Positions 24,070 through 33,093 of a DNA stretch of 64,000 nucleotides are shown piece by piece. Positions within the stretch are counted from its first letter, which is position 1, and each line of letters begins with the position of its first letter. The stretch comes from Paenibacillus sanguinis 2301083 = DSM 16941. GTDB lineage: Bacteria > Bacillota > Bacilli > Paenibacillales > Paenibacillaceae. The position numbers and the translations under genes are program-made. The notes beneath the pieces were generated by a model. It did not search any database. It saw only the letters and a program-made list of their open reading frames with translations, and was not told the origin of the DNA. The stretch spans positions 310,001 through 374,000 of the forward strand of contig NZ_KB895377.1 of the NCBI RefSeq assembly GCF_000374825.1, given 5' to 3'.

Positions 24070-25070
24070 TGAAATCAATACAGCAATTCAATCGCTGGAA
24101 GAAACAGGTCATATCTCACAGCAAGCCCGTATTAAAGAAAAGTATATGGCAATTAATAAATAGCATTCTGCCCTTTATCCTGCTGTGGAGCCTAGCATAT
24201 ATGAGTCTTTCGGTTTCTGTCTGGCTAGCGTTGGCATTCATCATTCCGGCTTCGGGATTTCTGGTTCGTATCTTCATTATTTTTCATGATTGCTGTCACC
24301 AAGCTTTTTTTAAAGGAAAGAAAGCAAATGAAGTTGTCGGTACAATAACAGGCATTATTACCTTCTTCCCCTTTGGCCAATGGAAAAATGAGCATTCTGT
24401 CCATCATGCAACCAGCGGAAATTTATCCAGGAGAGGTACGGGCGATATATGGACCTTGACGGTGAAGGAATATGCTGGTCTACCTTTTTGGAAACGTCTT
24501 GGTTACCGGCTATATCGCAATCCGCTAATTTTGTTTGGACTTGGACCTGTGTTTCTATTCCTTTTTGAATATCGGTGGAATCGTAAGGGAGCCAAGCGTA
24601 AAGAACGGCTAAACACTTACTTCACGAATATAATGATTGTTGGCTTGATGGCTGTACTCGGCTGGTTATTGGGTTGGAAAGAAGTTCTCTTGATCCAAGG
24701 GACGATCCTATACCTGGCAGGAGTCGCGGGCATTTGGTTATTTTATGTGCAACATCAATTTGAGGATACGTATTTCGAGTATGAGGATGAGTGGGAATAT
24801 GTCCGTGCGGCCGTACAGGGCAGCTCTTTTTACAAGTTGCCTAAGTGGTTGCAATGGATAACCGGAAATATTGGCTATCACCATATTCATCATCTGGTTC
24901 CTCAAGCCCCCAATTATTTTTTAGAGCGTATACACGAAAGTAATGATTTATTGAAGAATGTCCCGGCTATTGGCTTTCGCCTTAGCTTGCAATCCCTTCG
25001 TTATCGACTCTGGGATGAGGATAATAAGCGTTTTGTAGGCTTAAGGTATTATCAAGAGGAGCCTAGTTAA
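24069..25070 (+). CDS. membrane fatty acid desaturase
   Basis: A 333-residue integral membrane di-iron desaturase that puts a double bond into acyl chains of membrane lipids using oxygen. The three histidine boxes are present: HDCCH (residues 73-77), HSVHH (109-113) and HHIHH near residue 277. Four hydrophobic spans lie at about 30-50, 55-75, 180-205 and 215-235. The layout is that of omega-6/Delta-12-like bacterial enzymes rather than the Bacillus Delta-5 Des, but regiospecificity cannot be read from sequence. Start overlaps the small membrane gene (TAATG) with GGGGAG 4 bases before. In bacilli such genes are often cold-induced; the csp and HU genes stand just upstream. Confidence 0.88.
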   Translation: MKSIQQFNRWKKQVISHSKPVLKKSIWQLINSILPFILLWSLAYMSLSVSVWLALAFIIPASGFLVRIFIIFHDCCHQAFFKGKKANEVVGTITGIITFFPFGQWKNEHSVHHATSGNLSRRGTGDIWTLTVKEYAGLPFWKRLGYRLYRNPLILFGLGPVFLFLFEYRWNRKGAKRKERLNTYFTNIMIVGLMAVLGWLLGWKEVLLIQGTILYLAGVAGIWLFYVQHQFEDTYFEYEDEWEYVRAAVQGSSFYKLPKWLQWITGNIGYHHIHHLVPQAPNYFLERIHESNDLLKNVPAIGFRLSLQSLRYRLWDEDNKRFVGLRYYQEEPS

Positions 25071-25076
25071 AATGAG

Positions 25077-25103
25077 GCGGACCGGATGTGGTTCGCTTTT
25101 TTT
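25077..25103 (+). terminator. terminator of the desaturase gene
   Basis: GCGGACC pairs with GGTTCGC (one G-U pair in RNA) and is followed by seven T residues. Confidence 0.8.
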
Positions 25104-25182
25104 ATTTTCCTGCCGGAAGGAACGTGCTATTATAGCCATAATATTGACCTGTCAGTCAATCCAGGGGAGGATAAGCGTTATT

Positions 25183-25887
25183 ATGCAAATTCATTATTTA
25201 CAGCATGTTCCATTTGAGTCTCCGGCCCGCATCGCGGATTGGGCTATGGAGCGGGGACATCAGCTAACAGGCACTCTACTATATGAAGGAGCGGATGTGC
25301 CTTTTACGTCGGAGTTCGATATGCTTGTTGTTTTAGGAGGCCCGATGGGAGTTTACGATGAAGAGAAGCATCCTTGGCTGGCTCGGGAGAAAAAATTGAT
25401 TCAAGAGTCCATTGCTCAAGGAAAGCTGATTCTCGGCATTTGTCTGGGCGCTCAACTGCTAGCGGAAGCTCTTGGGGGACGGGTCTACCGGAATCCATAT
25501 AAAGAGATTGGCTGGTATCCGGTGAGCATGAAGGAAAGCTACCAGGAATCAGTGTTTTTCAAAAAATTCCCGCGCGAGCTGCTTCCCTATCACTGGCATG
25601 GAGATACCTTTGAGCTTCCGCCAACCGCAGAGACGGTGGCCTTCAGTGCTGGCTGTGCCAATCAGGCTTTTGAATACCAAGGACATGTGGTTGGGCTGCA
25701 ATTCCACCTGGAATGCGGTGATGACAGCATCGACAAACTGCTGGAGCATTGTGCGGATGAACTGGAGCCTGGCGGCCCTTATGTCCAATCTCCCGGTGAG
25801 ATGGTGAAGCAGCCCTCTCTTCTGGCACAGTCCAATGCGCTGTTGATCGAGCTGCTTCAGACGATGGAAAAGCATCATTTAAGCTAG
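25183..25887 (+). CDS. class I glutamine amidotransferase (GATase1)
   Basis: A 234-residue stand-alone amidotransferase of the GMP-synthase-like subgroup. The nucleophile Cys87 is in LGICLGAQLLAEALGG, and the His/Glu pair in LQFHLECGDD (His175, Glu177) completes the triad. The N-terminus MQIHYLQHVPFESP is typical of the family annotated as GMP synthase-like or gamma-glutamyl-GABA hydrolase-like proteins of unknown substrate. The open frame starts at 25072 within the preceding terminator; the ATG at 25183, with GGGGAGG 12 bases before, is a better start. Its end overlaps the end of the convergent fabF-like gene by 4 bases, and no terminator separates the two. Confidence 0.85.
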   Translation: MQIHYLQHVPFESPARIADWAMERGHQLTGTLLYEGADVPFTSEFDMLVVLGGPMGVYDEEKHPWLAREKKLIQESIAQGKLILGICLGAQLLAEALGGRVYRNPYKEIGWYPVSMKESYQESVFFKKFPRELLPYHWHGDTFELPPTAETVAFSAGCANQAFEYQGHVVGLQFHLECGDDSIDKLLEHCADELEPGGPYVQSPGEMVKQPSLLAQSNALLIELLQTMEKHHLS

Positions 25888-27128
25888 GCACCGGCGGGAT
25901 AGGCCTGCAATACAATCACGGCATTATGCCCGCCAAAGCCAAAGGAGTTGGATATCCCGATACGAAGCTTGGCTTCCCTGGCTTGATGGGGAACATAGTC
26001 CAAATCGCAAGCAGGGTCTGGCTCTTCCAGATTGATGGTTGGAGGAATCAACCCCTCTTGCAGGGATTTGATCAGAACGATGGCTTGCACGGCACCGGAT
26101 GCTCCCAGCATATGGCCTGTCATTGATTTATTGGCCGTCACGGGAATCTGGTAAGCCGCTTCCCCAAACACCGATTTGATAGCCGCCGTCTCGGAGCGGT
26201 CCCCGATCCAGGTGCTGGTAGCATGGGCGCTGATCACATCCACATCCGCAGGTTGCAGCTTGGCTTCAGCCAGAGCCAAGCGCATAGCCCTGGCGGCACC
26301 ATGACCATCCTCAGGGGTGGCTACCATATGATAGGCATCTGAACTGGCTCCATATCCGATAACCTCGGCCAGGATGGTGGCGCCACGTTGCCGTGCATGG
26401 GTTAGCGACTCCAGAATCACCATACCGGCCCCCTCTGACATGACAAACCCGTCGCGATGCGCATCAAATGGCCGACTTGCCCGAGTGGGCTCCTCATTCC
26501 GCGTGGAAAGAGCGGTAGCATTGGAGAAGCTGGCAAGCGAGATATCGGTCAGCGACGCTTCGGCTCCCCCGGCAATAATTACATCAGCCCTGCCTGCCTG
26601 AATCGAGAAGAAGGCCTCTCCAATAGCTGTATTGCCAATGGAACAAGCAGTAACAGGAGAGAGCGTTGCCCCAAGCGCCTGATATTTGATACTAATCAGT
26701 GCCGCAGCCATGTTAGAGATCATCATCGGAACCAGTGTCGGACTCACTCGCTCCGGCCCCCGTGTCCCCAGCGTCTCCGCTTGCTTCATCAATGTCTGTA
26801 TCCCTCCCACCCCCGAGCCGACATAGACGCCCAGTCGTTCGTGATCGACTTGCGCTAGATCCAGCCCGGAATGAGTCACTGCTTGATCTGCCGCCGCCAG
26901 TGCAAATTGGCAGAAGCGGTCCATTCGCCGCGCTTCCTTGGCATCCAGGTAGTCGAGGGGGTCAAAGTCGGCTATAGTCCCGGCAATCTTCACCTTATGT
27001 CTTGTCGTATCCAGCCATTCAATACCCTTGACTCCGGATATCCCCTTCAGCATGCTAGACCATAATGTATCAACCTGATTGCCTAAGGGCGATATGACTC
27101 CCGCTCCTGTAATAACAACTCTTTCCAT
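25884..27128 (-). CDS. fabF: beta-ketoacyl-ACP synthase II (FabF-like)
   Basis: A 414-residue thiolase-fold condensing enzyme that extends acyl-ACP by two carbons with malonyl-ACP. The active site Cys162 is in VTACSIGNTAIGEA, the first His in SAHATSTWIGDRSE near 300, and the second His in NSFGFGGHNAVIVL near 395, so the Cys-His-His triad is complete. The usual T-P-x-N-D motif is altered to TSTWIGDRSE, and the gene stands outside a fab operon, so it may be a specialised paralogue instead of the housekeeping KAS II. The divergent MmyB-like regulator shares its upstream region and may control it. Start ATG with GGGAGG 11-12 bases upstream. Confidence 0.88.
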   Translation of the reverse strand: MERVVITGAGVISPLGNQVDTLWSSMLKGISGVKGIEWLDTTRHKVKIAGTIADFDPLDYLDAKEARRMDRFCQFALAAADQAVTHSGLDLAQVDHERLGVYVGSGVGGIQTLMKQAETLGTRGPERVSPTLVPMMISNMAAALISIKYQALGATLSPVTACSIGNTAIGEAFFSIQAGRADVIIAGGAEASLTDISLASFSNATALSTRNEEPTRASRPFDAHRDGFVMSEGAGMVILESLTHARQRGATILAEVIGYGASSDAYHMVATPEDGHGAARAMRLALAEAKLQPADVDVISAHATSTWIGDRSETAAIKSVFGEAAYQIPVTANKSMTGHMLGASGAVQAIVLIKSLQEGLIPPTINLEEPDPACDLDYVPHQAREAKLRIGISNSFGFGGHNAVIVLQAYPAGA

Positions 27129-27200
27129 ATGAACGGATAACCTCCCTGAGTAGTTCTTTTTTCCTCTATTGAATGTTATAATGACACACGAATTATCCTA

Positions 27201-27229
27201 TTACAAGTTGTACATTATACTGGTATAAA
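27201..27229 (+). promoter_or_regulatory. promoter of the MmyB-like gene with overlapping palindrome
   Basis: TTACAA (27201-27206) and TATAAA (27224-27229) are 17 bp apart. The palindrome TACAAGTTGTA at 27202-27212 covers the -35 box, which suggests repression by the divergently placed XRE regulator itself. Confidence 0.55.
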
Positions 27230-27253
27230 TTCTGATGGAAGGAGCTATTTGCC

Positions 27254-28108
27254 GTGCAGACTGATGCCAGAAGGCAGGTTCTATCCGATTTTCTCAAAAA
27301 CAAAAGAGCAAGAATGACTCCTGAATCTGCGGGGCTTCCCGCGGGTTCTCGTAGAAGAACTCCGGGACTTCGCCGGGAAGAGGTAGCTCAATTGGCCGAC
27401 GTAAGCACAACCTGGTATACCTGGCTAGAGCAGGGGAGAGATATTCAGGTATCTGCGTCTGTTCTGGAGGGCATTTCGGCAGCGCTCCAATTGAATGCGG
27501 ATGAGAAGCGTTACCTCTATTCATTGGCCTTCGGGAACACTTCGGACAAAGACAAATATGCGATGGAGCCAGAGGGAGTGCAGCTTAGTCCTTCCTTGCA
27601 AAAGATGATAAGCGAGTTGAAGTATTGTCCTGTTCTGATCACCGACCGCAAATGTAATATCGTGGGCTGGAACAAGGCAGCGGCCTATGTGTTTGTGGAT
27701 TTTGAGCGGATTCCGCCAGAAGAGAGGAATGTAATCCGGCTGCTATTTACCCGGCAGGAGTTCCGCCGATTAGCGGTGAATTGGGAGCAGTTCTCCGGCG
27801 GGTTCTTGTCCATGTTCCGCAGCTATTACGGTCAGTACGTGGAGGATCAATGGTATGAGCAGTTCATTACGGAGATGAAAGAGGCTTATCCGGAATTCCG
27901 GCAAATGTGGGAGCAAAGTGAGGTTAGCTATGCGCCGGATGTTCATCTGGAATTCAGACATGCGAAGGCGGGCAAAATGGTCTACGAACTAACCTCCCTG
28001 AAGGTGTACGGTCCGGACGATCTAAGATGCAGCATTTATACCCCGGCGGCGGGAACGCCTACAGAAGCGAAGCTGCAGCAGTTGCTGGAGCTTCGTGAGC
28101 AAGATTAG
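27254..28108 (+). CDS. XRE-family regulator with MmyB-like ligand domain
   Basis: A 284-residue protein. Residues about 8-75 are a lambda-repressor-type helix-turn-helix in the MmyB style (RRRTPGLRREEVAQLADVS, TTWYTWLEQGRDIQVSASVL), and residues about 100-275 are the MmyB ligand-binding domain (PVLITDRKCNIVGWNKAAAYVF, ERNVIRLLFT, VHLEFRHAKAGKMVYELTSL), a PAS-like fold that is known to bind fatty-acid-type ligands. GTG start has AAGGAG at 9 bases. It diverges from the fabF-like gene, which fits a lipid-linked regulation, and probably represses its own promoter. Confidence 0.88.
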   Translation: MQTDARRQVLSDFLKNKRARMTPESAGLPAGSRRRTPGLRREEVAQLADVSTTWYTWLEQGRDIQVSASVLEGISAALQLNADEKRYLYSLAFGNTSDKDKYAMEPEGVQLSPSLQKMISELKYCPVLITDRKCNIVGWNKAAAYVFVDFERIPPEERNVIRLLFTRQEFRRLAVNWEQFSGGFLSMFRSYYGQYVEDQWYEQFITEMKEAYPEFRQMWEQSEVSYAPDVHLEFRHAKAGKMVYELTSLKVYGPDDLRCSIYTPAAGTPTEAKLQQLLELREQD

Positions 28109-28124
28109 TAAACAAAACAAAGCA

Positions 28125-28154
28125 AAGAGACCATGCTGCTATGCATGGTCTCTT
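28125..28154 (-). terminator. terminator of the chemosensory operon
   Basis: AAGAGACCATGC and GCATGGTCTCTT form a 12-bp perfect stem. On the minus strand it is followed by TTTGCTTTGTTTTG, so it serves the leftward MCP gene and possibly both convergent units. Confidence 0.75.
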
Positions 28155-28169
28155 GACAGGTGACTAGTA

Positions 28170-29762
28170 TCAAGCATTCAATTTGAATACCGAGACGGAG
28201 CGCTGCAATTCCTCAGCAAGCTGGGCCAGCGATTGAGCTGTAGCCGCAGTTTCCTCGCTGCCGGCGGCTGTCTGCTGTGTGGTTGCCGAAATATTCTCTA
28301 CCGCAGAGAGGACGGTAGCGGTTTGAGCGGCCTGTTCCTCGCTTGCCGCAGCAATCTCCACAACCTTCTGACCAGCGTCATTCACATGGTTGACAATCCG
28401 TTCAAAGGCCTCGCCGGTGCGTTCTGACAGTTCTGCACTCTCCTGTACGGATTGAACGCTGGATCGTGTGTTCTCCTGCATTCCCTTAATGATGCCGGTA
28501 ATTTGCCGGGTTGCCTCACCACTGCGTTCGGCTAGCTTGCGAACCTCGTCGGCGACAACGGCAAAGCCGCGCCCTTGCTCGCCGGCACGTGCGGCTTCAA
28601 TCGCTGCGTTGAGGGCCAGCAGGTTGGTTTGATCGGCAATATCCTCGATTACACCAATGATGTCCCCGACTTTCTGCGAGTCATCCTCCAGTTGGGTCAT
28701 TTGCTGACTCACCGATTTCATACTATCGCTCGACGATTGGATAATTCCACTGCCTTCTTCGGCGATGCGAACTGTCTCATTCGACAATTCCGAAGCCTGT
28801 TCTGTATTATAGGCAACAGCATGAATCGCTGTGGACAATTCCTTGAACAGCTCGCTGATCATTTGAGCATCACTTGCCTGGCTGGCGCTTCCGCTGGCAA
28901 TTTCCTGCGTGCTGGCGGAAATTTGTTGTGATGCAGCTGCCAGACTGTGAGAGTGGTTTATAATATTGTTAACGATCTCGCGCAGGCTGACGATCATGCT
29001 GTTCATGCCTTTAGCCAATTGTCCGATCTCATCCTTGTAATCGATATCCAGCGTATTTCTCAGATTCCCATCAGCCACCTGCTGAACGAGATGAGTAACG
29101 CGGGCCAGCGGCCGGGAGATGATCTGAGAAATAAGATATCCGAGCAGAATAGAGACCAGCACCGCTGCTACGATAGTTATAATCGTAACATTGCGGGAGG
29201 ATACGTACATGGCAGAGATGTATTCTTTGGCATCTGTTGCTTCAGCAATATTGATGTCAATCAGAGCATACAATACATCCCGAATCGGGTTGCCCGCTTC
29301 ACTTTCCTGTCCAATCAGCCTGTTCATTTTTTCAAGATCTCCATTCGCACCAGCCTGAACTGCCTCATCAATCAAGCTGACGTAGGTACTCCAAAGCTCA
29401 TCGAAGGGGGCAAGGGTAGATTTCGATTGTTCACTCAGATTAGCATTATTACGGAATTTAGCTAGGCTGGAAGTCAACGCATTTTTTTCGGTATCCAGCA
29501 GATCTATAAAGCTCTGTTGGGTGGCCTTGTCCTCTTCAATGTAAATGCTGCGGAGCAGTAGGCGAATCCGGGTGAAGCTGATTTGAGCAGACTGTACATA
29601 CTCAACTGGCAGTAGACCATCCTCATACATATATGTAACGGAGTTGTTCATCTTGCCAAGGTTATTCAGACCAAACAAACCGACAAAGGTAAGAAGTGCA
29701 GAGATAACTAGAAATGAGGAAATCAGCTTGACACTGATTTTTAAATTGTAAAAAAATTTCAT
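28170..29762 (-). CDS. methyl-accepting chemotaxis protein
   Basis: A 530-residue transmembrane receptor. TM1 at about residues 9-31, an extracellular four-helix-bundle sensor (4HB_MCP) at about 32-183, TM2 at about 187-209, a HAMP domain at about 210-262, and a long signalling coiled coil to the end. The hairpin tip reads [39 protein letters not shown], broken here only by my description, and is fully conserved for CheA/CheW binding. The C-terminus lacks a NWETF-type pentapeptide. TTG at 29780 touches GGGAGG; the ATG at 29762 lies 10 bases from it and is chosen. It is the last gene of the unit with CheA and CheW. Confidence 0.93.
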   Translation of the reverse strand: MKFFYNLKISVKLISSFLVISALLTFVGLFGLNNLGKMNNSVTYMYEDGLLPVEYVQSAQISFTRIRLLLRSIYIEEDKATQQSFIDLLDTEKNALTSSLAKFRNNANLSEQSKSTLAPFDELWSTYVSLIDEAVQAGANGDLEKMNRLIGQESEAGNPIRDVLYALIDINIAEATDAKEYISAMYVSSRNVTIITIVAAVLVSILLGYLISQIISRPLARVTHLVQQVADGNLRNTLDIDYKDEIGQLAKGMNSMIVSLREIVNNIINHSHSLAAASQQISASTQEIASGSASQASDAQMISELFKELSTAIHAVAYNTEQASELSNETVRIAEEGSGIIQSSSDSMKSVSQQMTQLEDDSQKVGDIIGVIEDIADQTNLLALNAAIEAARAGEQGRGFAVVADEVRKLAERSGEATRQITGIIKGMQENTRSSVQSVQESAELSERTGEAFERIVNHVNDAGQKVVEIAAASEEQAAQTATVLSAVENISATTQQTAAGSEETAATAQSLAQLAEELQRSVSVFKLNA

Positions 29763-29792
29763 GGATTTAAAGCCTCCCAAAAGGTTAGTAGG

Positions 29793-31805
29793 TTATATGT
29801 TTCCTAAAAGCTTGATTACACCATCGATATCCAGGATTAGTGCGACATTGCCGCTACCCAGAATGGTCGCGCCTGAAATACCAGCAACTTTTCCGATAAA
29901 GCGGCCCAGACTTTTAATGACAATTTCCTGATTGCCGAGCAGATGGTCTACGGCCAAGGCAACGCGCTTTTCTCCTCTTCCGATAATAACCATGGGTAAA
30001 TAGTGTCGGGGGGATGGTGCAGGATAGCCAAAATGATGATGCAGCCATGCAACCGGAATGACCTGATTGCGAATTTTGATCACGGGCTCGCCGCGCAGCC
30101 TTTTTATTTCTTCGGCTTCTATTCGGGTGATTTCAGCCACACTGCTCATCGGAATAATGAAAATTCGCCCACTAATATCGACGAGCAGTCCGGTCACAAT
30201 GGCCAGGGTAAGAGGGAGACGTATACGAAAGACGGTGCCTTGCCCTTTCGTGGTCTCAATATCGATCATGCCGCTCATTCGTTCAATATCGTTGCGCACA
30301 ATGTCCATGCCTACTCCACGTCCAGAGATGTCGCTCACCTGTGAGGCGGTTGAAAATCCAGGCTTGAAAATCAGATGAACCGCTTCATCATCACTCAAAC
30401 GACGGGCTTCGCTCTCTGACAGCAGCCCTTTGCTTGCAGCAGAGGCACGCAGCTTGTCCGCATCCATGCCAGCGCCGTCATCGCGTATAGAGATGACAAC
30501 ATGATTATCCTGATGTGCTGCCGACAGCGTAACAGTTCCCCGCTCTTTTTTCCCGTTCAGGGAGCGCTGCTCAGGTGATTCGATACCATGGTCAACGGCA
30601 TTTCGCAGCAGATGAATTAGTGGATCGCCAATTTCCTCAATGAGAGTGCGGTCTAGTTCGGTATCCTTGCCCAGCAGCACAAGCTCAACCTGTTTGCCCA
30701 GTGAATCTGCCAGATCGCGAACCATTCGTGGGAAGCGGTTATACAATTGTTCTATGGGCAGCATGCGTGCCTTCATTACGCCATCCTGCAATTCGCTTAC
30801 CAGCAAGCTCAGGTGATCGGATAGTACAAACAAATCCTCGACTAAATCATCAGGTCCAAACTTTTGGCGGAACAGCGTTTTGATTTGCTGCACACGGGTC
30901 TGGTCGATAACTAATTCGCCTGCCAGATTCATTAAATGATCCAATCGTTCCAGATTGACCCGAATCGTTTGTGCTTTGCTCTTGATTTCAACAGGAGCGC
31001 TTTGTTGTGAAATAATCAGTTCTTGACTGCCGGGAGCTTGCTTGGCTGTTCCCTCGGCAACAGAGGTAGAAGAGTAGGGGGTGACCTCTGCGCTCTCGAC
31101 ATCCAGCATTGAACTGATCAGTTTGTGCAGTTCGTCACCCTTCTCTCCATCTGTGGCTAGAATCCAGGTAACCTTTCTCAATTCCTCTTCTTTCAGGCTG
31201 CGCCATTCCAGGGGGGTATTGCCGATGATTTGGCCAACGTCCTTGAGCTCATGCTCAATTAAATGCAATCGAGGATGCTGCATTAATGTATCCGGAGCGA
31301 GAACTACAGAAACCAGGTAGACCTGGAGGCCAGATTGAATCGCTTGCTTCACAGTGGATTTGAAAGGATCGCCTGAATTTTTCTCCGGAGCTTCATCTGT
31401 TATCATTATTTCAACGGCTGCTGCATGTTGATTGAACTGTTGAAGCTGCAACAACAGAGGAGCGATATCGGAGGCCTCAGTGTCGGTTCTTACGATTTCT
31501 TCCTGAAGTCCTTTCATAACATCCAGTCCTGCAAACATCAGATTAATCAAGGGCTTGGTTACTTGAAGCTCGCCATTTCGCACCTGATGCAGCAAGTGTT
31601 CTATTTGATGGGTCACTTCTTTCATTTTTTGGTAGCCCATGGCTGCCGATGAGCCCTTTAAAGTGTGTGCGGCACGGAACAGACGGTCAATGGCCGTGTT
31701 CGTTGCTCCTTCATCCTCGAGATGCAGCACCTCTTCCTCAATGTATTGGAGTTGTTCTTCCAACTCTTCCAAATACAACTCCCGGTAACCAGACATATCT
31801 GTCAC
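29793..31805 (-). CDS. cheA: chemotaxis histidine kinase CheA
   Basis: A 670-residue kinase. P1/Hpt at about residues 1-110 with phospho-acceptor His47 in AAHTLKGSSAAMG; a linker and small P2-like region at about 135-245; dimerisation P3 at about 275-340; the P4 ATPase with N box HLLRNAVDHGIE, G1 DDGAGM and G2 GRGVGMDIV; and a CheW-like P5 at about 530-665. All kinase motifs are intact. GTG at 31805 has GGAGG at 8 bases; a TTG one codon earlier is too close. It is translated 12 bases after the CheW stop. The response regulator that takes the phosphate is not encoded in this window. Confidence 0.95.
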   Translation of the reverse strand: MTDMSGYRELYLEELEEQLQYIEEEVLHLEDEGATNTAIDRLFRAAHTLKGSSAAMGYQKMKEVTHQIEHLLHQVRNGELQVTKPLINLMFAGLDVMKGLQEEIVRTDTEASDIAPLLLQLQQFNQHAAAVEIMITDEAPEKNSGDPFKSTVKQAIQSGLQVYLVSVVLAPDTLMQHPRLHLIEHELKDVGQIIGNTPLEWRSLKEEELRKVTWILATDGEKGDELHKLISSMLDVESAEVTPYSSTSVAEGTAKQAPGSQELIISQQSAPVEIKSKAQTIRVNLERLDHLMNLAGELVIDQTRVQQIKTLFRQKFGPDDLVEDLFVLSDHLSLLVSELQDGVMKARMLPIEQLYNRFPRMVRDLADSLGKQVELVLLGKDTELDRTLIEEIGDPLIHLLRNAVDHGIESPEQRSLNGKKERGTVTLSAAHQDNHVVISIRDDGAGMDADKLRASAASKGLLSESEARRLSDDEAVHLIFKPGFSTASQVSDISGRGVGMDIVRNDIERMSGMIDIETTKGQGTVFRIRLPLTLAIVTGLLVDISGRIFIIPMSSVAEITRIEAEEIKRLRGEPVIKIRNQVIPVAWLHHHFGYPAPSPRHYLPMVIIGRGEKRVALAVDHLLGNQEIVIKSLGRFIGKVAGISGATILGSGNVALILDIDGVIKLLGNI

Positions 31806-31817
31806 CAAGCTTCCCTC

Positions 31818-32258
31818 CTAGTTGTTTCCAATAAGCACTTCATCCAGCTTAAGAATTCCGACCAGTCCTTCATCCGCGGCGAACCCGATCCCTGTAAAAT
31901 AACTGCCGTTAATATTGGCAATTTTGTCAGGAGGGGGTTGAATATCGCTAAAAGTTGTTACTTTGCTTACCCTATCTACGATAATTCCTACGGCTTCCTG
32001 TTGATGATTGACAACGATGATGCGTGTTGCCTTGCCGTATTCATCTGGCTCCAGCAAGAACAGACTCCGCAGGCTGATGACGGGAACGATCCGTCCACGC
32101 AAATTAATAACCCCTTGAACATATGAGAAGCTGTTAGGAATCTCCGTAATCTCCTGCATTTTAATAATTTCGTGAATCTCTGAGATGGGAATGGCATAGT
32201 TCTCTTCATCTACACAGAACTCAATGTATTGCTCCTTGTCTGTCGATGGCATAGCCAT
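31818..32258 (-). CDS. cheW: chemotaxis coupling protein CheW
   Basis: A 146-residue CheW with its double beta-barrel (QYIEFCVDEENYAIPISEIHEII, VQGVINLRGRIVPVISLRSLF, VGIIVDRVSKVTTF) linking the MCP to CheA. The open frame extends further upstream into the HD-GYP gene, but AGGAAG lies before the ATG at 32258 and the homologous part begins soon after, so this start is preferred. This places it 11 bases after the HD-GYP stop, within one operon. Confidence 0.93.
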   Translation of the reverse strand: MAMPSTDKEQYIEFCVDEENYAIPISEIHEIIKMQEITEIPNSFSYVQGVINLRGRIVPVISLRSLFLLEPDEYGKATRIIVVNHQQEAVGIIVDRVSKVTTFSDIQPPPDKIANINGSYFTGIGFAADEGLVGILKLDEVLIGNN

Positions 32259-32269
32259 AGCTAATCTTC

Positions 32270-32902
32270 CTACCTTTCTTGTATAAAACTGCAATAAGAC
32301 ATTTCCGAATCAACCAGTTTAAGCATCTGACAGACGATATCAGGATCAAATTGGAGATTACTGTGGTTGATCAGCTCTAGCCGAGCCTCATTAGCCGACA
32401 GGGGCTGGCGGTATGGACGTGGACTCAGCATGGCATCAAAGGAATCAGCTACCGCGCAGATTCGCGCCAGTAAAGGGATGTCTGATCCCTGAAGCCCATG
32501 GGGGTAGCCTTGACCATCCCAACGTTCATGATGATGGAGAATAACTTCAATTACGGATTCTTCAAATTCGGACAGTGTATGTACGAGGTCAGCGCCTGTC
32601 TGAGGGTGCAGCCTAATCATATTCCACTGCTCCTGAGAGAGAGGTTGAACCTGCTCCAGCAAATCCAGAGGAAGCGTTAACTTCCCCAGATCATGCAGAA
32701 AGCAGCCACGCAGTAAATTTTCCTGTTCAGCATAGCTTAACTTCATCTGTGTACCGAGACGATCTGCGATCATAGCGACTCGAAGGCTGTGGCGATAAAA
32801 ATCAGGTCGCTCTTCGGACATAAAGTCAATCCATTGAAACAAGGGAGATGCATCCAGCTTGATCAACTCCTGATGCACAATAGCATCTTGCAAGGAGCTC
32901 AT
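32270..32902 (-). CDS. HD-GYP domain phosphodiesterase
   Basis: A 210-residue protein made almost only of the HD-GYP domain. Metal ligands are seen in FYRHSLRVA, HDLGKL (His70, Asp71) and the defining HHHERWDGQGYP at about residues 123-134, followed by DIPLLARICAVADSFDAM. Such domains hydrolyse cyclic di-GMP. No sensor domain is attached. As first gene of the chemosensory operon, with GGAGG 7 bases before its ATG, it may link the array output to c-di-GMP levels; this would be unusual because HD-GYP outputs commonly carry a receiver domain, which is lacking here. Confidence 0.88.
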   Translation of the reverse strand: MSSLQDAIVHQELIKLDASPLFQWIDFMSEERPDFYRHSLRVAMIADRLGTQMKLSYAEQENLLRGCFLHDLGKLTLPLDLLEQVQPLSQEQWNMIRLHPQTGADLVHTLSEFEESVIEVILHHHERWDGQGYPHGLQGSDIPLLARICAVADSFDAMLSPRPYRQPLSANEARLELINHSNLQFDPDIVCQMLKLVDSEMSYCSFIQER

Positions 32903-32988
32903 ATCTTATCCTCCTCGTTGAATAGTTTCAAAATTTTCTTCCGAGATAATCTCCAATCGAAAAAATTTCACAACGTTATGCCCTTTTC

Positions 32989-33016
32989 CTTGTACAATGA
33001 AGCAGGTAGTAGTCAA
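32989..33016 (-). promoter_or_regulatory. possible promoter of the chemosensory operon
   Basis: On the minus strand TTGACT (33016-33011) and TACAAG (32994-32989) are 16 bp apart, 87 bases before the HD-GYP start. The -35 box is only about 15 bp from the left inverted repeat of the recombinase unit. Confidence 0.4.
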
Positions 33017-33024
33017 GATGCGTT

Positions 33025-33062
33025 GGAATATGTCGTATAATGATAATTATCCGACATATTCC
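33025..33062. repeat. left inverted repeat, dif-like, within a 38-bp palindrome
   Basis: Arms ATGTCGTATAA (33030-33040) and TTATCCGACAT (33047-33057) flank the centre TGATAA. Beyond the 25 bp shared with the right end, the palindrome extends outward as GGAATAT and ATATTCC. The site contains a perfect TATAAT (33036-33041) but no good -35 box at the right distance. Confidence 0.85.
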
Positions 33063-33093
33063 GACTCGTTACGTCATGTCCTGGAGGGAACCT

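Noticed and set aside
28125..28154. Small RNA gene
   Set aside because: The stem is fully explained as a terminator for the leftward MCP gene.
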